Assembly: GCA_036004665.1 (NCBI GenBank)
Contig: DASYRG010000047.1
Span: 1 to 61,752 of the forward strand
DNA: 61,752 nt
From: JACQGZ01 sp036004665
GTDB taxonomy: Bacteria; Sysuimicrobiota; Sysuimicrobiia; Sysuimicrobiales; Humicultoraceae
Direction of reading: 5' to 3'
A program made the translations under genes and the position numbers. This document shows, piece by piece, positions 17,148 through 25,680 of the stretch (the first letter of the stretch is position 1; every line of letters starts with the position of its first letter). The notes beneath the pieces are model-generated. The model worked only from the letters and a program-made list of their open reading frames with translations. It was not told where the DNA came from and did no database searches.

Positions 17148-18227
17148 TCACTCAACCACCCGGCGCGCCACGATCACGGCGTGCTCGGGGGTGACCAGAA
17201 CCTCCGTCGCTGCCAGTCTGGGATCGTTGAGGAAGAACTCCCTGACCGGATCCGGCCCTTCTTCTCCCGACGCTGCCCGCAACGCCTCCGGAATCAAATC
17301 GTCGAGCACCGCCACCCCGCCCGGCCGCAGCGCGCCGAGGACGACCTCCGGTTCGTACTGCTTGGCGCCCCCGCCGTCGGGGAAGAGCAGGTCGAACGGT
17401 CCGTGCCGCAGGATCTCGTGCCAGTCCGCGTAGAGCACGCGCACGTTCGGATAGTCCGCGAACATCGTACGGCAGGCCTCGGCGCGTTCCTGGCTGGCCT
17501 CGACGGTGATGAAGCGTACGGAGGGCGCCAGCGCGCTGATCATCCAGGCCGAGCCCTCACCGCAGCCGGTCCCAATCTCGCCGACCGTCCCCGTCGTCAC
17601 CTGGCCGGCCAGGACGTGGAGCAGTCGCCCGACCTCGTCGGCGCAGGAGAGCTGGAACCGCATCCGCCGGGTCAGCGTCTTTGCCTGCTGCACCAGAGCC
17701 GGGATCTCCGTTGTGGCCCGGTAGACGCGCGGCGCCACGGGAGCGACTCCGTCCGCAGCGGGGGAGCCGCCGGAAGCGATGAAACGGCGCACGGTCTGCC
17801 AGTCTCCTTCGAACTCTTTGAGGATGATGCTCGGGCAGCCCAGCTCGAGGTGGAGGGCGTTGTCGTCCCAGCGGTCGCCGATCCCTGCGGCGAAGGCGAA
17901 CCTCCGACTGAGGTGGCGCACCGTGTCGAGGCGCTCGGCCTGCGTGGCCGCGGCCTGCACCAATCCGTCGGGGAAGCCGGCCCGGCGCAGCCACTCCTCC
18001 GTCTGCGGCAGCGCGGCCGCAGGCCGGAAGCCCAGGTAGATAATCGTGTAGTGCTTCGCCAGCTCGCGCAGCGCCTCGACGCTCCCCGGTACCGGCAGAT
18101 CCTTGAGAATCGCCTCCGGCGCGTGAAACGCCGCCGTCCCCCGGAGCGCCATGCGATGTCGCGTGTCGCAAATCGTCCCATCGATGGTGACCAGGACGGC
18201 CGGCGCACGACCGCCCTCCTGGCTCAT
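17148..18227 (-). CDS. HAD-like domain fused to a class I methyltransferase
   Basis: The product has 359 residues. Residues about 10-160 look like a HAD-family fold, but motif I reads VTIDGTICDT: the nucleophilic Asp of DxDGT is Thr14, so phosphatase activity is doubtful. Later HAD elements are visible (GIGDRWDDNALH). Residues about 205-355 form an SAM-dependent O-methyltransferase-like domain with motif I EIGTGCGEGSAW and the acidic VLDDLIPEAL. It is the last gene of the lon-panE operon; its start overlaps the panE stop by 4 bases (ATGA). The substrate is unknown. Confidence 0.75.
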   Translation of the reverse strand: MSQEGGRAPAVLVTIDGTICDTRHRMALRGTAAFHAPEAILKDLPVPGSVEALRELAKHYTIIYLGFRPAAALPQTEEWLRRAGFPDGLVQAAATQAERLDTVRHLSRRFAFAAGIGDRWDDNALHLELGCPSIILKEFEGDWQTVRRFIASGGSPAADGVAPVAPRVYRATTEIPALVQQAKTLTRRMRFQLSCADEVGRLLHVLAGQVTTGTVGEIGTGCGEGSAWMISALAPSVRFITVEASQERAEACRTMFADYPNVRVLYADWHEILRHGPFDLLFPDGGGAKQYEPEVVLGALRPGGVAVLDDLIPEALRAASGEEGPDPVREFFLNDPRLAATEVLVTPEHAVIVARRVVE

Positions 18228-19156
18228 GCGCCGCCTCCCCGGCGCGCGAGACGGTCGTGGGGAAGCAGGGCTGCGTACACCGCCTGCGATGCCGGCGTGG
18301 GAACGCCCGCGTCCCGTCCGTAGCGCACCACGGTGCCGTGCAGGGCCTCGATCTCCAGACGGTGCCCGTGCGTCAGATCATGGTAGAGGGATGAACGGCC
18401 CGCTGGCTCGAGGCTCTGGGCGAAGGCCAGGTGGGCGTCGATGACCTCTTGGCCCAGCCGCACGCCGCGGGCGCGGCCGACGGCGACGACCTCCTCGACG
18501 ATCTGCCGGAACATCTCCCAGGTCGGCGGAGTGGCACGGACGTCGCCGATGGGCAGCCGGGTCAACGCCGTCATCCCGGCCTGAGCGCAGATGAAGGCAA
18601 ACTTCACCCACTTCTCCCGGATGATGTCCTCGCACCCCTCGACCAGCCAGCCTGCCTGCCGGAACGCTTCCTCCAGACGAGCGATCCGGTCGCTGCGCCG
18701 GCCGCTCCATTCTCCGAAGACGACCCGGCGCGGCCCCCCTGTCTGGGCGATCATTCCCGGCTCGCCGATGCTGGCGAAGATGTACACGAGACCGCCCAGG
18801 ATGCGGTCGGCGCCGTACTCCCTGGCGAGGACCTCCTCGTTGTCCACCCCGTTCTGCAGCGAGAGGATGGCGGTCTGTGGTCCGACCGCGGGGCGGATCC
18901 GCTCGGCCGCGGCGGGCGTGTCATAGGCTTTCACCGTGAACAGCACCAGGTCCGCGGGATCAGCCGGCGGTTGCTCGGCCGCGGCACCGGGCCCGAAGAA
19001 CTCCCCGTGTATGGCGTGGACCCGCACTCCACCGGTGCGGCGGATCGCCTCGAGGTGCGCGCCCCGGGCGATGAAGGTGACAGTGTGGCCCCCCGCAGCC
19101 AGCAGCCCGCCGTAGTATCCGCCCAGGCCGCCGGCGCCCATCACGGTAACCTTCAC
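18224..19156 (-). CDS. panE: 2-dehydropantoate 2-reductase (ketopantoate reductase family)
   Basis: The product has 310 residues, the normal PanE/ApbA length. The NADPH-binding motif GAGGLGGYYG is at residues 7-16, and LFTVKAYDT, LSLQNGVDN and the catalytic-region EKWVKFAFICA follow in family order. It would reduce ketopantoate to pantoate for pantothenate/CoA synthesis, though many paralogues reduce other keto acids. It overlaps lon upstream and the HAD/methyltransferase gene downstream by 4 bases each, so the three are translationally coupled. No panB or panC is nearby. Confidence 0.9.
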   Translation of the reverse strand: MKVTVMGAGGLGGYYGGLLAAGGHTVTFIARGAHLEAIRRTGGVRVHAIHGEFFGPGAAAEQPPADPADLVLFTVKAYDTPAAAERIRPAVGPQTAILSLQNGVDNEEVLAREYGADRILGGLVYIFASIGEPGMIAQTGGPRRVVFGEWSGRRSDRIARLEEAFRQAGWLVEGCEDIIREKWVKFAFICAQAGMTALTRLPIGDVRATPPTWEMFRQIVEEVVAVGRARGVRLGQEVIDAHLAFAQSLEPAGRSSLYHDLTHGHRLEIEALHGTVVRYGRDAGVPTPASQAVYAALLPHDRLARRGGGA

Positions 19157-21714
19157 AGGGTCAGGTCGCCCTCACCATCGTCCTCGAGGGTGTCGCCGCC
19201 GATGGGCTCCACGCCGCCCCGTTGGGTTCCCGGAGGGGGCGCGGGGGCGGGCGTGGGTGCCGGTTCTGGCGCCGCGGCATCGTCGCGCGTCGGGCGCAGG
19301 GGCATAAATCTCCGCAACCGCTCGGCCAGTTCTTCCAGGCGGCGGGAGACGCGCGCGTTCAGCGTCCCCTCGGGGAAGCGCCCCTCGCCATCGGTGTCGC
19401 CGGCCGGCAGTCCTGTGAGGATCTCCAACCCCTCGTCCACCGTACGCACCGCCCAGAGGTGGAAACGCCCCTGCAGCACCGCCTCAGCCACCTCGTCGTT
19501 GAGCATGAGGTTGCGGACGTTCTGATGCGGGATGAGGACCCCCTGACGTCCATTCAGGCCGATCGCCTTGCAGACGTAGTAGAAGCCTTCCACCTTCTCG
19601 TTGACGCCCCCGATGGGCTGGATCTCGCCGCGCTGGTTGACCGATCCCGTCACCGCGACGCCCTGGTCGATGGGCACCCCCGCGAGGTCGGAGAGCAGCG
19701 TGTAGAGCTCCGTGGAGGAGGCCGAATCCCCCTCCACCTCGTCGTAACTCTGTTCGAAGGTCAGCGAGCCGTTCAGGCTGAGCGGGCGGTCCTGCGCGTA
19801 GCGGCCCCCCAGGTACGCCCCCAGGATGAACACGCCCTTGGTGTGGATGCGGCCGGAGAGCTGGGCCTCCCGTTCGATGTTGACGACGCCGCGGCTGCCG
19901 ACGAACGTGCGCGCGGTGATGCGGTTGGGGCGGCCGAAGGCGTAGTCGCCGAGGGCGTGCACCGCCAGCCCATTGACCTGCCCCACCTTCGATCCCTCGA
20001 TGTCCACGAGGAGCTGCCCGCGCTGGATGGCCTCGCGGATGCGCTCCTCAATTCGATTACTGCGAAAGATCTTTTCCTCCAGCGCACGCTGCACATGCAC
20101 GGGCCGCACCACGTCCGCCCCATCGCGGCGCGCCCAGGCCGAGGCTTCGTAGATGATCTCGGTGACCTCGTTGAAGCGGGCCGAGAGTTTCTCCTGATCC
20201 CCGGCCACCCGGGCGCTGTACTCCATCACCTGGGCCACGGCGTCGCGGCGAAAGGGCAGCAGCCCCTCCCGGGTGGCGATCGTGCCGATGGCCCGAGCGT
20301 ACTCGTTGAGGATCGCGTCGGAGCGGTCGATTTCGACGTCGAAATCGGCCTTGATCTTGAAGAGCTTGCGGAAGTCTTCGTCCAGGACGTAGAGGAGGTG
20401 GTAGAGCAGCGGCGAGCCGATGATCGCCACCTTGACATCCAGGGGAATCGGCTCGGGACGGAGGGTCGCGGTGGGGATCAACCCCAGCTGCTCGCCGATG
20501 TTCTCGATACGGATCTCCCGGCTCTTCAGCGCGCGCTTCAGCGCCTCCCAGGAGATCGGCGCCATCAACACGTCCTTGAGCTGGAGGACCAGATAGCCAC
20601 CATTGGCGCGGTGCAGCGCCCCGGCCTTGATCATGGTGAAGTCCGTCACGAGCGCGCCGAATTCCCCGCGATACTCCACCTTGCCGATCAGGTTGTAGTA
20701 GATGGGGTTGGTCTCCAAGATCACCGGCGCGCCCTTCGTCTGGCCGTTGTTCACCAGCAGGTTGACCCGATAGCGTTGATAGGGATCGGTGCGCCGGCCC
20801 ACGCCCGGCGGCATGGGAAACGGCAGCCGCGGCGTCTCCTCCTCTTCCTTGAACTCGTCGAGGTGGTCGATGACGTCGCGGTGCAGGCCGTTGAGGTAGT
20901 CGACCACGCGGGGATGGTCACGATACCGTTCTGTCACCGGGTCGACCAGCCGCTCGACGACTGCGGAGACTGCGTCGCGTTCCAGCGTGCGCATTTCTTC
21001 CCGCGCCTCTCGCTCCAGGTTGCGCACCTGGCGCAGCGCTTCGCCGATGTCCTGCTGCAGGTTCCTCCCCCGCTGCTGCAGCTCTTCCCGCTGAGTCTCG
21101 CTGAGGCGTTCGATCACGTCGGGGGTGAGCGGTTCGCCGTTGGGGCCGACCGCCACGGGGAAGATCCCGGCCGGCGTGCGCTCCAGCGCAAAGCTCAGAC
21201 GGCGCGCCTCGCCCTCGAGGGTCTGCCAGATCTGATTGATCCGGGTCTCATAGGTCCGCACGATCTCAGCCCGCCGCGTGGCGAAGCGCTCGCTGGCCAG
21301 CAGTTTGCGGATGCCATCCTTCAACTCGTCGATCAACGCGTCGATCTCGCGCCGGAACCGGTCTCCCGAGCCGGCGGGCAGACTCACCGCAACCGGCTGG
21401 TCCGGCTGCTGGAAGTTGAAGACGTAGCACCAGTCCGGGGGCGTGGGGCGCGTCACCGCGACGTCGCCGACCTTCTTGCGCGTGTAGGTGGTGCGCCCCG
21501 TACCGACGGGGCCCGTGACGAAGACGTTGTAGCCGGTCTGCGGGACCGTCAGGCCGAAGTCCAGCGCGCGGACGGCCCGCGCCTGGCCGACGACGATCTC
21601 GTCGGGCGGCAGCTCGGCCGTGGTCTCGAAGGCGAAGACCCCAGGATCGCAGCGCCACCGCACCGCCTCAGGCGAGAGTCGCAAGCGCTCGCGGGCTGAG
21701 GCTCCGTCCGCCAT
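19153..21714 (-). CDS. ATP-dependent Lon-type protease (LonB-like, AAA_32 family)
   Basis: The product has 853 residues. A split AAA module starts with the P-loop GPVGTGRTT (about residues 68-76; the Walker lysine position is Arg, common in this family), with a long helical insert about 115-260 and later FDVEIDRSDAIL. The C-terminal Lon protease domain has the catalytic dyad S664 (EGDSASS) and K707 (GGVNEKVEGF). It should degrade damaged or regulatory proteins in the cytoplasm. The last 80 residues are a charged, Pro-rich tail absent from most relatives. It is the first gene of a three-gene operon. Confidence 0.93.
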   Translation of the reverse strand: MADGASARERLRLSPEAVRWRCDPGVFAFETTAELPPDEIVVGQARAVRALDFGLTVPQTGYNVFVTGPVGTGRTTYTRKKVGDVAVTRPTPPDWCYVFNFQQPDQPVAVSLPAGSGDRFRREIDALIDELKDGIRKLLASERFATRRAEIVRTYETRINQIWQTLEGEARRLSFALERTPAGIFPVAVGPNGEPLTPDVIERLSETQREELQQRGRNLQQDIGEALRQVRNLEREAREEMRTLERDAVSAVVERLVDPVTERYRDHPRVVDYLNGLHRDVIDHLDEFKEEEETPRLPFPMPPGVGRRTDPYQRYRVNLLVNNGQTKGAPVILETNPIYYNLIGKVEYRGEFGALVTDFTMIKAGALHRANGGYLVLQLKDVLMAPISWEALKRALKSREIRIENIGEQLGLIPTATLRPEPIPLDVKVAIIGSPLLYHLLYVLDEDFRKLFKIKADFDVEIDRSDAILNEYARAIGTIATREGLLPFRRDAVAQVMEYSARVAGDQEKLSARFNEVTEIIYEASAWARRDGADVVRPVHVQRALEEKIFRSNRIEERIREAIQRGQLLVDIEGSKVGQVNGLAVHALGDYAFGRPNRITARTFVGSRGVVNIEREAQLSGRIHTKGVFILGAYLGGRYAQDRPLSLNGSLTFEQSYDEVEGDSASSTELYTLLSDLAGVPIDQGVAVTGSVNQRGEIQPIGGVNEKVEGFYYVCKAIGLNGRQGVLIPHQNVRNLMLNDEVAEAVLQGRFHLWAVRTVDEGLEILTGLPAGDTDGEGRFPEGTLNARVSRRLEELAERLRRFMPLRPTRDDAAAPEPAPTPAPAPPPGTQRGGVEPIGGDTLEDDGEGDLTL

Positions 21715-21735
21715 GAGATCACCTCGAGAGAAGAG

Positions 21736-22119
21736 TCAGGACTGTGAGGAACCGTGGCGGCCGTGCCCGCCGTCGGTTGGCGTCGCCTTCGAAGGAAACT
21801 GGATGAAGCCGGTCTGGCGTCCTCCGCTCACGCCTTTGGCCTGGGGGACGCGGGGATGGTGGGCGATGTTGAGGTCCAGGCGCTTGCCGCAGGCGCAGAC
21901 CATCGCCTGGGTGTCGGTGGCGTTGACCCAGATGTTGCCCGCTGCTTCGGCGCGGCGGCGGGCGGCCTCGACTGCGCCGGTGCGCGCGTCCTCGGCGTCC
22001 TCCGCGTCCCCCATCTCGCGAGTGCCGCTACCGCTGAGCTCGTAGAGCAGGGCTTTGGGATAATAGACGCTGTAGCGGCGGCCGCAGCCGCCGCACGGGA
22101 ACGTAAAGATGGTCGCCAT
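21736..22119 (-). CDS. Hypothetical zinc-ribbon-like protein
   Basis: The product has 127 residues. Two CxC/CxxC knuckles, CGGCGRRY at the N-terminus and MVCACGKRLDLN in the middle, could bind one zinc ion. Between them lies an Ala/Glu/Arg-rich helix. The ATG at 22119 follows GGGAGACG; an upstream in-frame start at 22173 has no site. It ends 22 bases before the lon gene start in the same direction and may be the first gene of that operon. I do not recognise the family. Confidence 0.68.
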   Translation of the reverse strand: MATIFTFPCGGCGRRYSVYYPKALLYELSGSGTREMGDAEDAEDARTGAVEAARRRAEAAGNIWVNATDTQAMVCACGKRLDLNIAHHPRVPQAKGVSGGRQTGFIQFPSKATPTDGGHGRHGSSQS

Positions 22120-22202
22120 CGTCTCCCATTGTAGGGGGAAAGGGAATAGACGCAACGGGACGGAAATGTGCAAGGGTCATTCAGCGAAAGGGGTGCGCGG
22201 CC

Positions 22203-22595
22203 GTGCGCATGCTGCTGCTGGGACTCGTGCTGGGATTCACCGTGAGCGCCCTGGTGGTCATCGTCCCGATGGTTATGGCACAGGGTGCACCGGGAGCGCC
22301 GCCGCTGCAGGAGTTCATCCCCCTTCCCGGCCCCGGTCAGCAGCAGCCCGGCCAGGCGCCCCAGCCCGGACCCGGCCAGGGCGATTGTCCTATCCTCTTC
22401 TACTTCAACGGACGGCTCTATCAGCTGGGGCCTGGTCCGCAGGATGGTCCGGGCCGGCCGGGCAGCCCGCCTGAGTTCTTCTACTTGAACCCGTATCAGG
22501 GACCGGCGATTCCCGGCCTGCCGCAGCCCTTCCAGGGGCCGCTGGGACCCGGCGCCCCGGGACCGAATTTCGTGCCCGTTCCACCGCGTTCCTAA
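22203..22595 (+). CDS. Secreted Pro/Gly/Gln-rich protein
   Basis: The product has 130 residues with a signal peptide (MLLLGLVLGFTVSALVVIVP), then a low-complexity body rich in Pro, Gly and Gln (PGPGQQQPGQAPQPGPGQ). A short central patch (CPILFYFNGRLYQLG) is the only ordered-looking part. The GTG at 22203 and an ATG at 22209 are both possible behind AAAGGGG. It may be a cell-envelope or matrix-associated protein; the function is unknown. Confidence 0.65.
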   Translation: MRMLLLGLVLGFTVSALVVIVPMVMAQGAPGAPPLQEFIPLPGPGQQQPGQAPQPGPGQGDCPILFYFNGRLYQLGPGPQDGPGRPGSPPEFFYLNPYQGPAIPGLPQPFQGPLGPGAPGPNFVPVPPRS

Positions 22596-22645
22596 CGGGG
22601 ACCCGCGCCCTCCGCCAGACCCTGGCGCTGGAGCCCAATATCCTG

Positions 22646-23800
22646 GTGCTCCTCGTCGCCATCCTCCTGCTGACGTTTGGGGAGGAATTGTGGTCGCGGT
22701 TCGTCCCCAAGTACCTGGAGGTATTAGGCGCGGGGGCGTGGGGCGTGGCCGCCTACGGCACCCTGAAGGAACTGCTCGACGCCGTCTATCAGTATCCCGG
22801 GGGATGGCTCACCGACCGGCTGGGACGCCGGACCGCGCTGATCCTCTTCACCCTGCTGGCCGCCGGCGGGTACGTGATCTATCTGATCGCACCGCGTTGG
22901 GAGTGGATCCTGCTCGGCACCTTCCTGGTGGCGGGCGCCACCAGCCTGACGCTGCCGACCGTCTTTGCGGTAATCGGGGACAGTCTTCCACAGACGCGGC
23001 GGGCGATGGGGTTCGGCGTGCAGTCGGTCTGGAAGCGCGTGCCCATCATCGTTGCGCCGCCGATCGGAGGCGCCCTCATCGCGCATGCCGGCCTGGCCGC
23101 GGGCATTCGGGTGGGCCTGGCGGTGACGATCGTCCTGGCGCTCGTCGCGGTCGTCGTGGTGCGACGGCATTACCGTGGACCGGCGCCGGCGGAGATGACG
23201 CCGCTGCACTTTCGCACTGTCTGGCGGACCATGGACCCCTGGTTGCGGCGCCTGCTGGTCTCGGACTGCCTCGCCCGCCTCGCCGAGGGGATCCCCAGCG
23301 TCTTCGTCGTGCTTTACGTCGTGAACGTACTGCGCGCCGACCTGCTGCAGTTCGGCTGGTTGACGAGCGTCCAGATGGCCGCCGCGATCCTCCCCTATGT
23401 TCCGGTGGCGCGCCTGGCCGACCGCACTAACCGAAAGCCCTTCGTGCTGGCCACGTTCGTTTTCTTCGCCCTCTTCCCGCTGGCGGTCGTCTCTGCTGGG
23501 GCGGGGGTGTGGCTCGTGGGCGCCTTCATCATCGCTGGGCTGCGTGAGATCGGAGAGCCGGCGCGCAAGGCCCTCATCGTCGACCTCGCCGCCCCCCACG
23601 CCCGGGGTCGCGCCGTGGGAATGTACTACCTGATCCGAGGACTCGTCGTGTTCCCGGCATCGATCCTGGGCGGGTACCTCTACGTGATCAATCCCAAATC
23701 CCCGTTCATCGTTGCCTTCCTTGTCGGCGCCGCCGGGGCCGCGCTCTACGCCCTCTGGGGGCCCGCCGATCCTGCCCCGCCGGTTGCTATCCGAGGATGA
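22646..23800 (+). CDS. MFS transporter
   Basis: The product has 384 residues with about 11-12 predicted membrane helices. The loop 2-3 signature is GGWLTDRLGRRTALI, and a second-half loop has RLADRTNRKPFVLA. The true N-terminus may lie slightly upstream, because coding-like sequence (TRALRQTLALEPNILV) continues in frame back to the end of the preceding gene, but only non-standard starts such as CTG are there. The substrate is unknown; drug or sugar efflux are typical. It is followed closely by the ChrB-like gene. Confidence 0.87.
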   Translation: MLLVAILLLTFGEELWSRFVPKYLEVLGAGAWGVAAYGTLKELLDAVYQYPGGWLTDRLGRRTALILFTLLAAGGYVIYLIAPRWEWILLGTFLVAGATSLTLPTVFAVIGDSLPQTRRAMGFGVQSVWKRVPIIVAPPIGGALIAHAGLAAGIRVGLAVTIVLALVAVVVVRRHYRGPAPAEMTPLHFRTVWRTMDPWLRRLLVSDCLARLAEGIPSVFVVLYVVNVLRADLLQFGWLTSVQMAAAILPYVPVARLADRTNRKPFVLATFVFFALFPLAVVSAGAGVWLVGAFIIAGLREIGEPARKALIVDLAAPHARGRAVGMYYLIRGLVVFPASILGGYLYVINPKSPFIVAFLVGAAGAALYALWGPADPAPPVAIRG

Positions 23801-23823
23801 CGGCCACGTTTAGGAGGAGCGCC

Positions 23824-24267
23824 ATGAAGTGGATCACCCGCGAGCATGTGAAAGTAGATCGCGTCGCCTGCCCATGGCTGATCAGGCACTTCATCGACCC
23901 GGATGCGGAGTTTCTCTTTGTCCCCGCCGACCAACTCACGGCGACTGCGCAGCGTGAAGGCGCCACGCCCTTCGACGCGCCTGGGATCGAGTTAGGGCAT
24001 CACGAGGGCCGGTGCAGTTTCGAAGCCATTGTGGCCCGCTTCGGCCTGGATGACCCCGCGCTCGCCCTGCTGGCGCAAATCGTGCACGGCGCGGACGTGG
24101 CCGACGATCTCTACGGACGGCCTGAGGCTCCGGGGCTGCGCGCCGTGGCAGAAGGCTTCCGCTATTTGGGGCTGCGCAACGACCAGGAGATCCTGGAGCG
24201 GGAGTTCATTGTCTACGATGCCCTCTACGCGTACTGCCGCCAGCAGGTGGCGCCGCCGAGGGCGTAA
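23824..24267 (+). CDS. ChrB C-terminal domain protein (chromate resistance-associated)
   Basis: The product has 147 residues and matches the chromate resistance exported protein/ChrB C-terminal family: ITREHVKVDRVACPWLIRHFIDPDAEF, then LGHHEGRCSFEAI, and IVHGADVADD (quoted motifs are split here by the family blocks). Conserved Cys and His suggest a metal or redox role. A perfect AGGAGG precedes the ATG at 23824. The MFS gene upstream and the EamA gene directly after suggest an export cluster, but no chrA is present. Confidence 0.86.
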   Translation: MKWITREHVKVDRVACPWLIRHFIDPDAEFLFVPADQLTATAQREGATPFDAPGIELGHHEGRCSFEAIVARFGLDDPALALLAQIVHGADVADDLYGRPEAPGLRAVAEGFRYLGLRNDQEILEREFIVYDALYAYCRQQVAPPRA

Positions 24268-25134
24268 GTGCTTGCCGCCGCCTTTGCCCTCCTGTCCGCG
24301 GTGCTCTTCGCCGGCAACGTGGTCACCGTTCGGGTCGCCCTCGCCGGAACGACGGCCACCACCCTGGTGCTCGTCTCCCTGCTCACGAACTTCCTGGTCC
24401 TCTGGGGCGCGGCCGCACTGAGCGGCGGCCTGGGCGCCGCCGTTCGGCCGGCCGCCCTGATCTTTCTTGGCGCGGGGGTCCTCGCCCCGGCACTGGCGCG
24501 CGCCGCCCTGTACACCTCCATCGGGATGGTCGGCGTGGCCCGCGCCACCGTCGCCGCCAACACGACGCCGATCTTCACGGCGGCGGGGGCCGCCCTGATC
24601 CTCCGTGAGCACATCTCCGCTCAGCTGGCATTGGGAACCGTCATCGTCGTCCTCGGCGTCGTCCTCACCTCTCCGGCCACCGGCGCCCCTGAGGAGAGGC
24701 GCCTCAATCGGACGGGAATCCTGCTGGCCTTGAGCACGGCCCTCCTGGCAGCGATCTCCTTTCTGCTGCGCAAGATCGGGCTGCAGGCGATTCCGCAGCC
24801 CGCCCTCGGAAGCGCCCTCACCGTGACCGGCGCGCTCGCCGGACTGCTGCCGCTGCTGTGGCTGCGCCCTCGCCGCGAGCCGGTGCGCGTCCAACGGAGC
24901 GCCATCGCCCCGATCGCTGCGGCCGCGCTCCTGAGCAGCGGTGGGTTCCTCGCCTACTTCCTAGCGCTGGGATTGGGCGACGTGAGCCGGGTCACGCCCC
25001 TGAGCAACACGACGCCGCTTTTTGCGGTCTTGTTGCTGCACGCGGGGTTCCGCCACGTCGAAGGGGTCTCCCGGCGCACCTTCGCCGGCGTGGGCCTCGG
25101 CGTCCTGGGCGTGCTCCTGGTGCTCGGTGGCTAG
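24268..25134 (+). CDS. EamA/DMT superfamily transporter
   Basis: The product has 288 residues with ten predicted membrane helices in two EamA repeats (about 1-135 and 145-285). Each repeat ends in a family-like segment (TPIFTAAGAALILREHI, then TPLFAVLLLHAGF). The GTG start directly abuts the stop of the ChrB-like gene, indicating coupling. It should be a drug/metabolite exporter of unknown substrate. Confidence 0.9.
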   Translation: MLAAAFALLSAVLFAGNVVTVRVALAGTTATTLVLVSLLTNFLVLWGAAALSGGLGAAVRPAALIFLGAGVLAPALARAALYTSIGMVGVARATVAANTTPIFTAAGAALILREHISAQLALGTVIVVLGVVLTSPATGAPEERRLNRTGILLALSTALLAAISFLLRKIGLQAIPQPALGSALTVTGALAGLLPLLWLRPRREPVRVQRSAIAPIAAAALLSSGGFLAYFLALGLGDVSRVTPLSNTTPLFAVLLLHAGFRHVEGVSRRTFAGVGLGVLGVLLVLGG

Positions 25135-25143
25135 CTCGTGCTA

Positions 25144-25173
25144 TTGACACTCCCGCAGCCTGGGCAGTATACC
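25144..25173 (+). promoter_or_regulatory. Sigma-70-type promoter of the 25211 gene
   Basis: TTGACA at 25144-25149 and TATACC at 25168-25173 are separated by 18 bases, giving a start site near 25180 and a leader of about 30 bases. It is among the best consensus promoters visible in the window. Confidence 0.6.
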
Positions 25174-25210
25174 GAGGCATGAACTGCCATCCTGTCAGGC
25201 GAAGGGAGAG

Positions 25211-25594
25211 ATGAGAGGGATGAATCCCAAGCAGTTCCTGATGTGGGGAGGCGTCGTTCTTCTAGCCCTCGGTATTATCGGCTTCATCGTTCCGAACCTC
25301 CTCGGGAAGACTCTGTACTTCGATAGCGCCGAGAACTGGGCCCACACGGTCCTCGGGATCGTCGCCATCATCGCGTCCTACGCGCTGGGCGCGTCGGCGC
25401 AGCGGACTCTGACCGGAATCGTCGGTGTCGTGGCGCTCTTCTTTGGGGTCTGGGGGTTCGTGGTCGGCGGCCGGGCCGCGCCCAACACCTTTGGCGTGAC
25501 CAACCTGGAGTTCCTGGACAATATCGTCCACCTCGCCGTGGCCGCGTGGGCCTACCTCTCTATGCGCGGGAAACCCGCGATGGCCGGAATGTAA
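25211..25594 (+). CDS. Small four-helix membrane protein (DUF4383-like)
   Basis: The product has 127 residues with four membrane helices. It is a paralogue of the protein at 38107-38490: both have LG(I/V)..G(F)VP near the first helix and a central H(T/L)..LG segment. The family is of unknown function and common in terrabacteria. ATG 25211 or 25220 could be the start, since GGGAGAG lies just before the first. It has its own promoter and a hairpin after it. Confidence 0.78.
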   Translation: MRGMNPKQFLMWGGVVLLALGIIGFIVPNLLGKTLYFDSAENWAHTVLGIVAIIASYALGASAQRTLTGIVGVVALFFGVWGFVVGGRAAPNTFGVTNLEFLDNIVHLAVAAWAYLSMRGKPAMAGM

Positions 25595-25629
25595 TTTGGG
25601 TGATCGCACGCACGTGACGAAAGCGGGGG

Positions 25630-25649
25630 GGGCGGTGCACGCCGCCCCT
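25630..25649 (+). terminator. Hairpin terminator candidate
   Basis: GGGGCGG pairs with CCGCCCC around a 6-base loop, just after the small membrane protein gene. Only a weak pyrimidine tract (TCTCTC) follows, so termination efficiency is uncertain. Confidence 0.4.
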
Positions 25650-25680
25650 CTCTCATCTCTCCCATTCATTCCAAGACACC

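Noticed and set aside
19222..21699. Long antisense frame opposite the Lon protease gene
   Set aside because: It has no family features and exists because GC-rich codons leave the opposite frame open; the Lon motifs are all on the minus strand.
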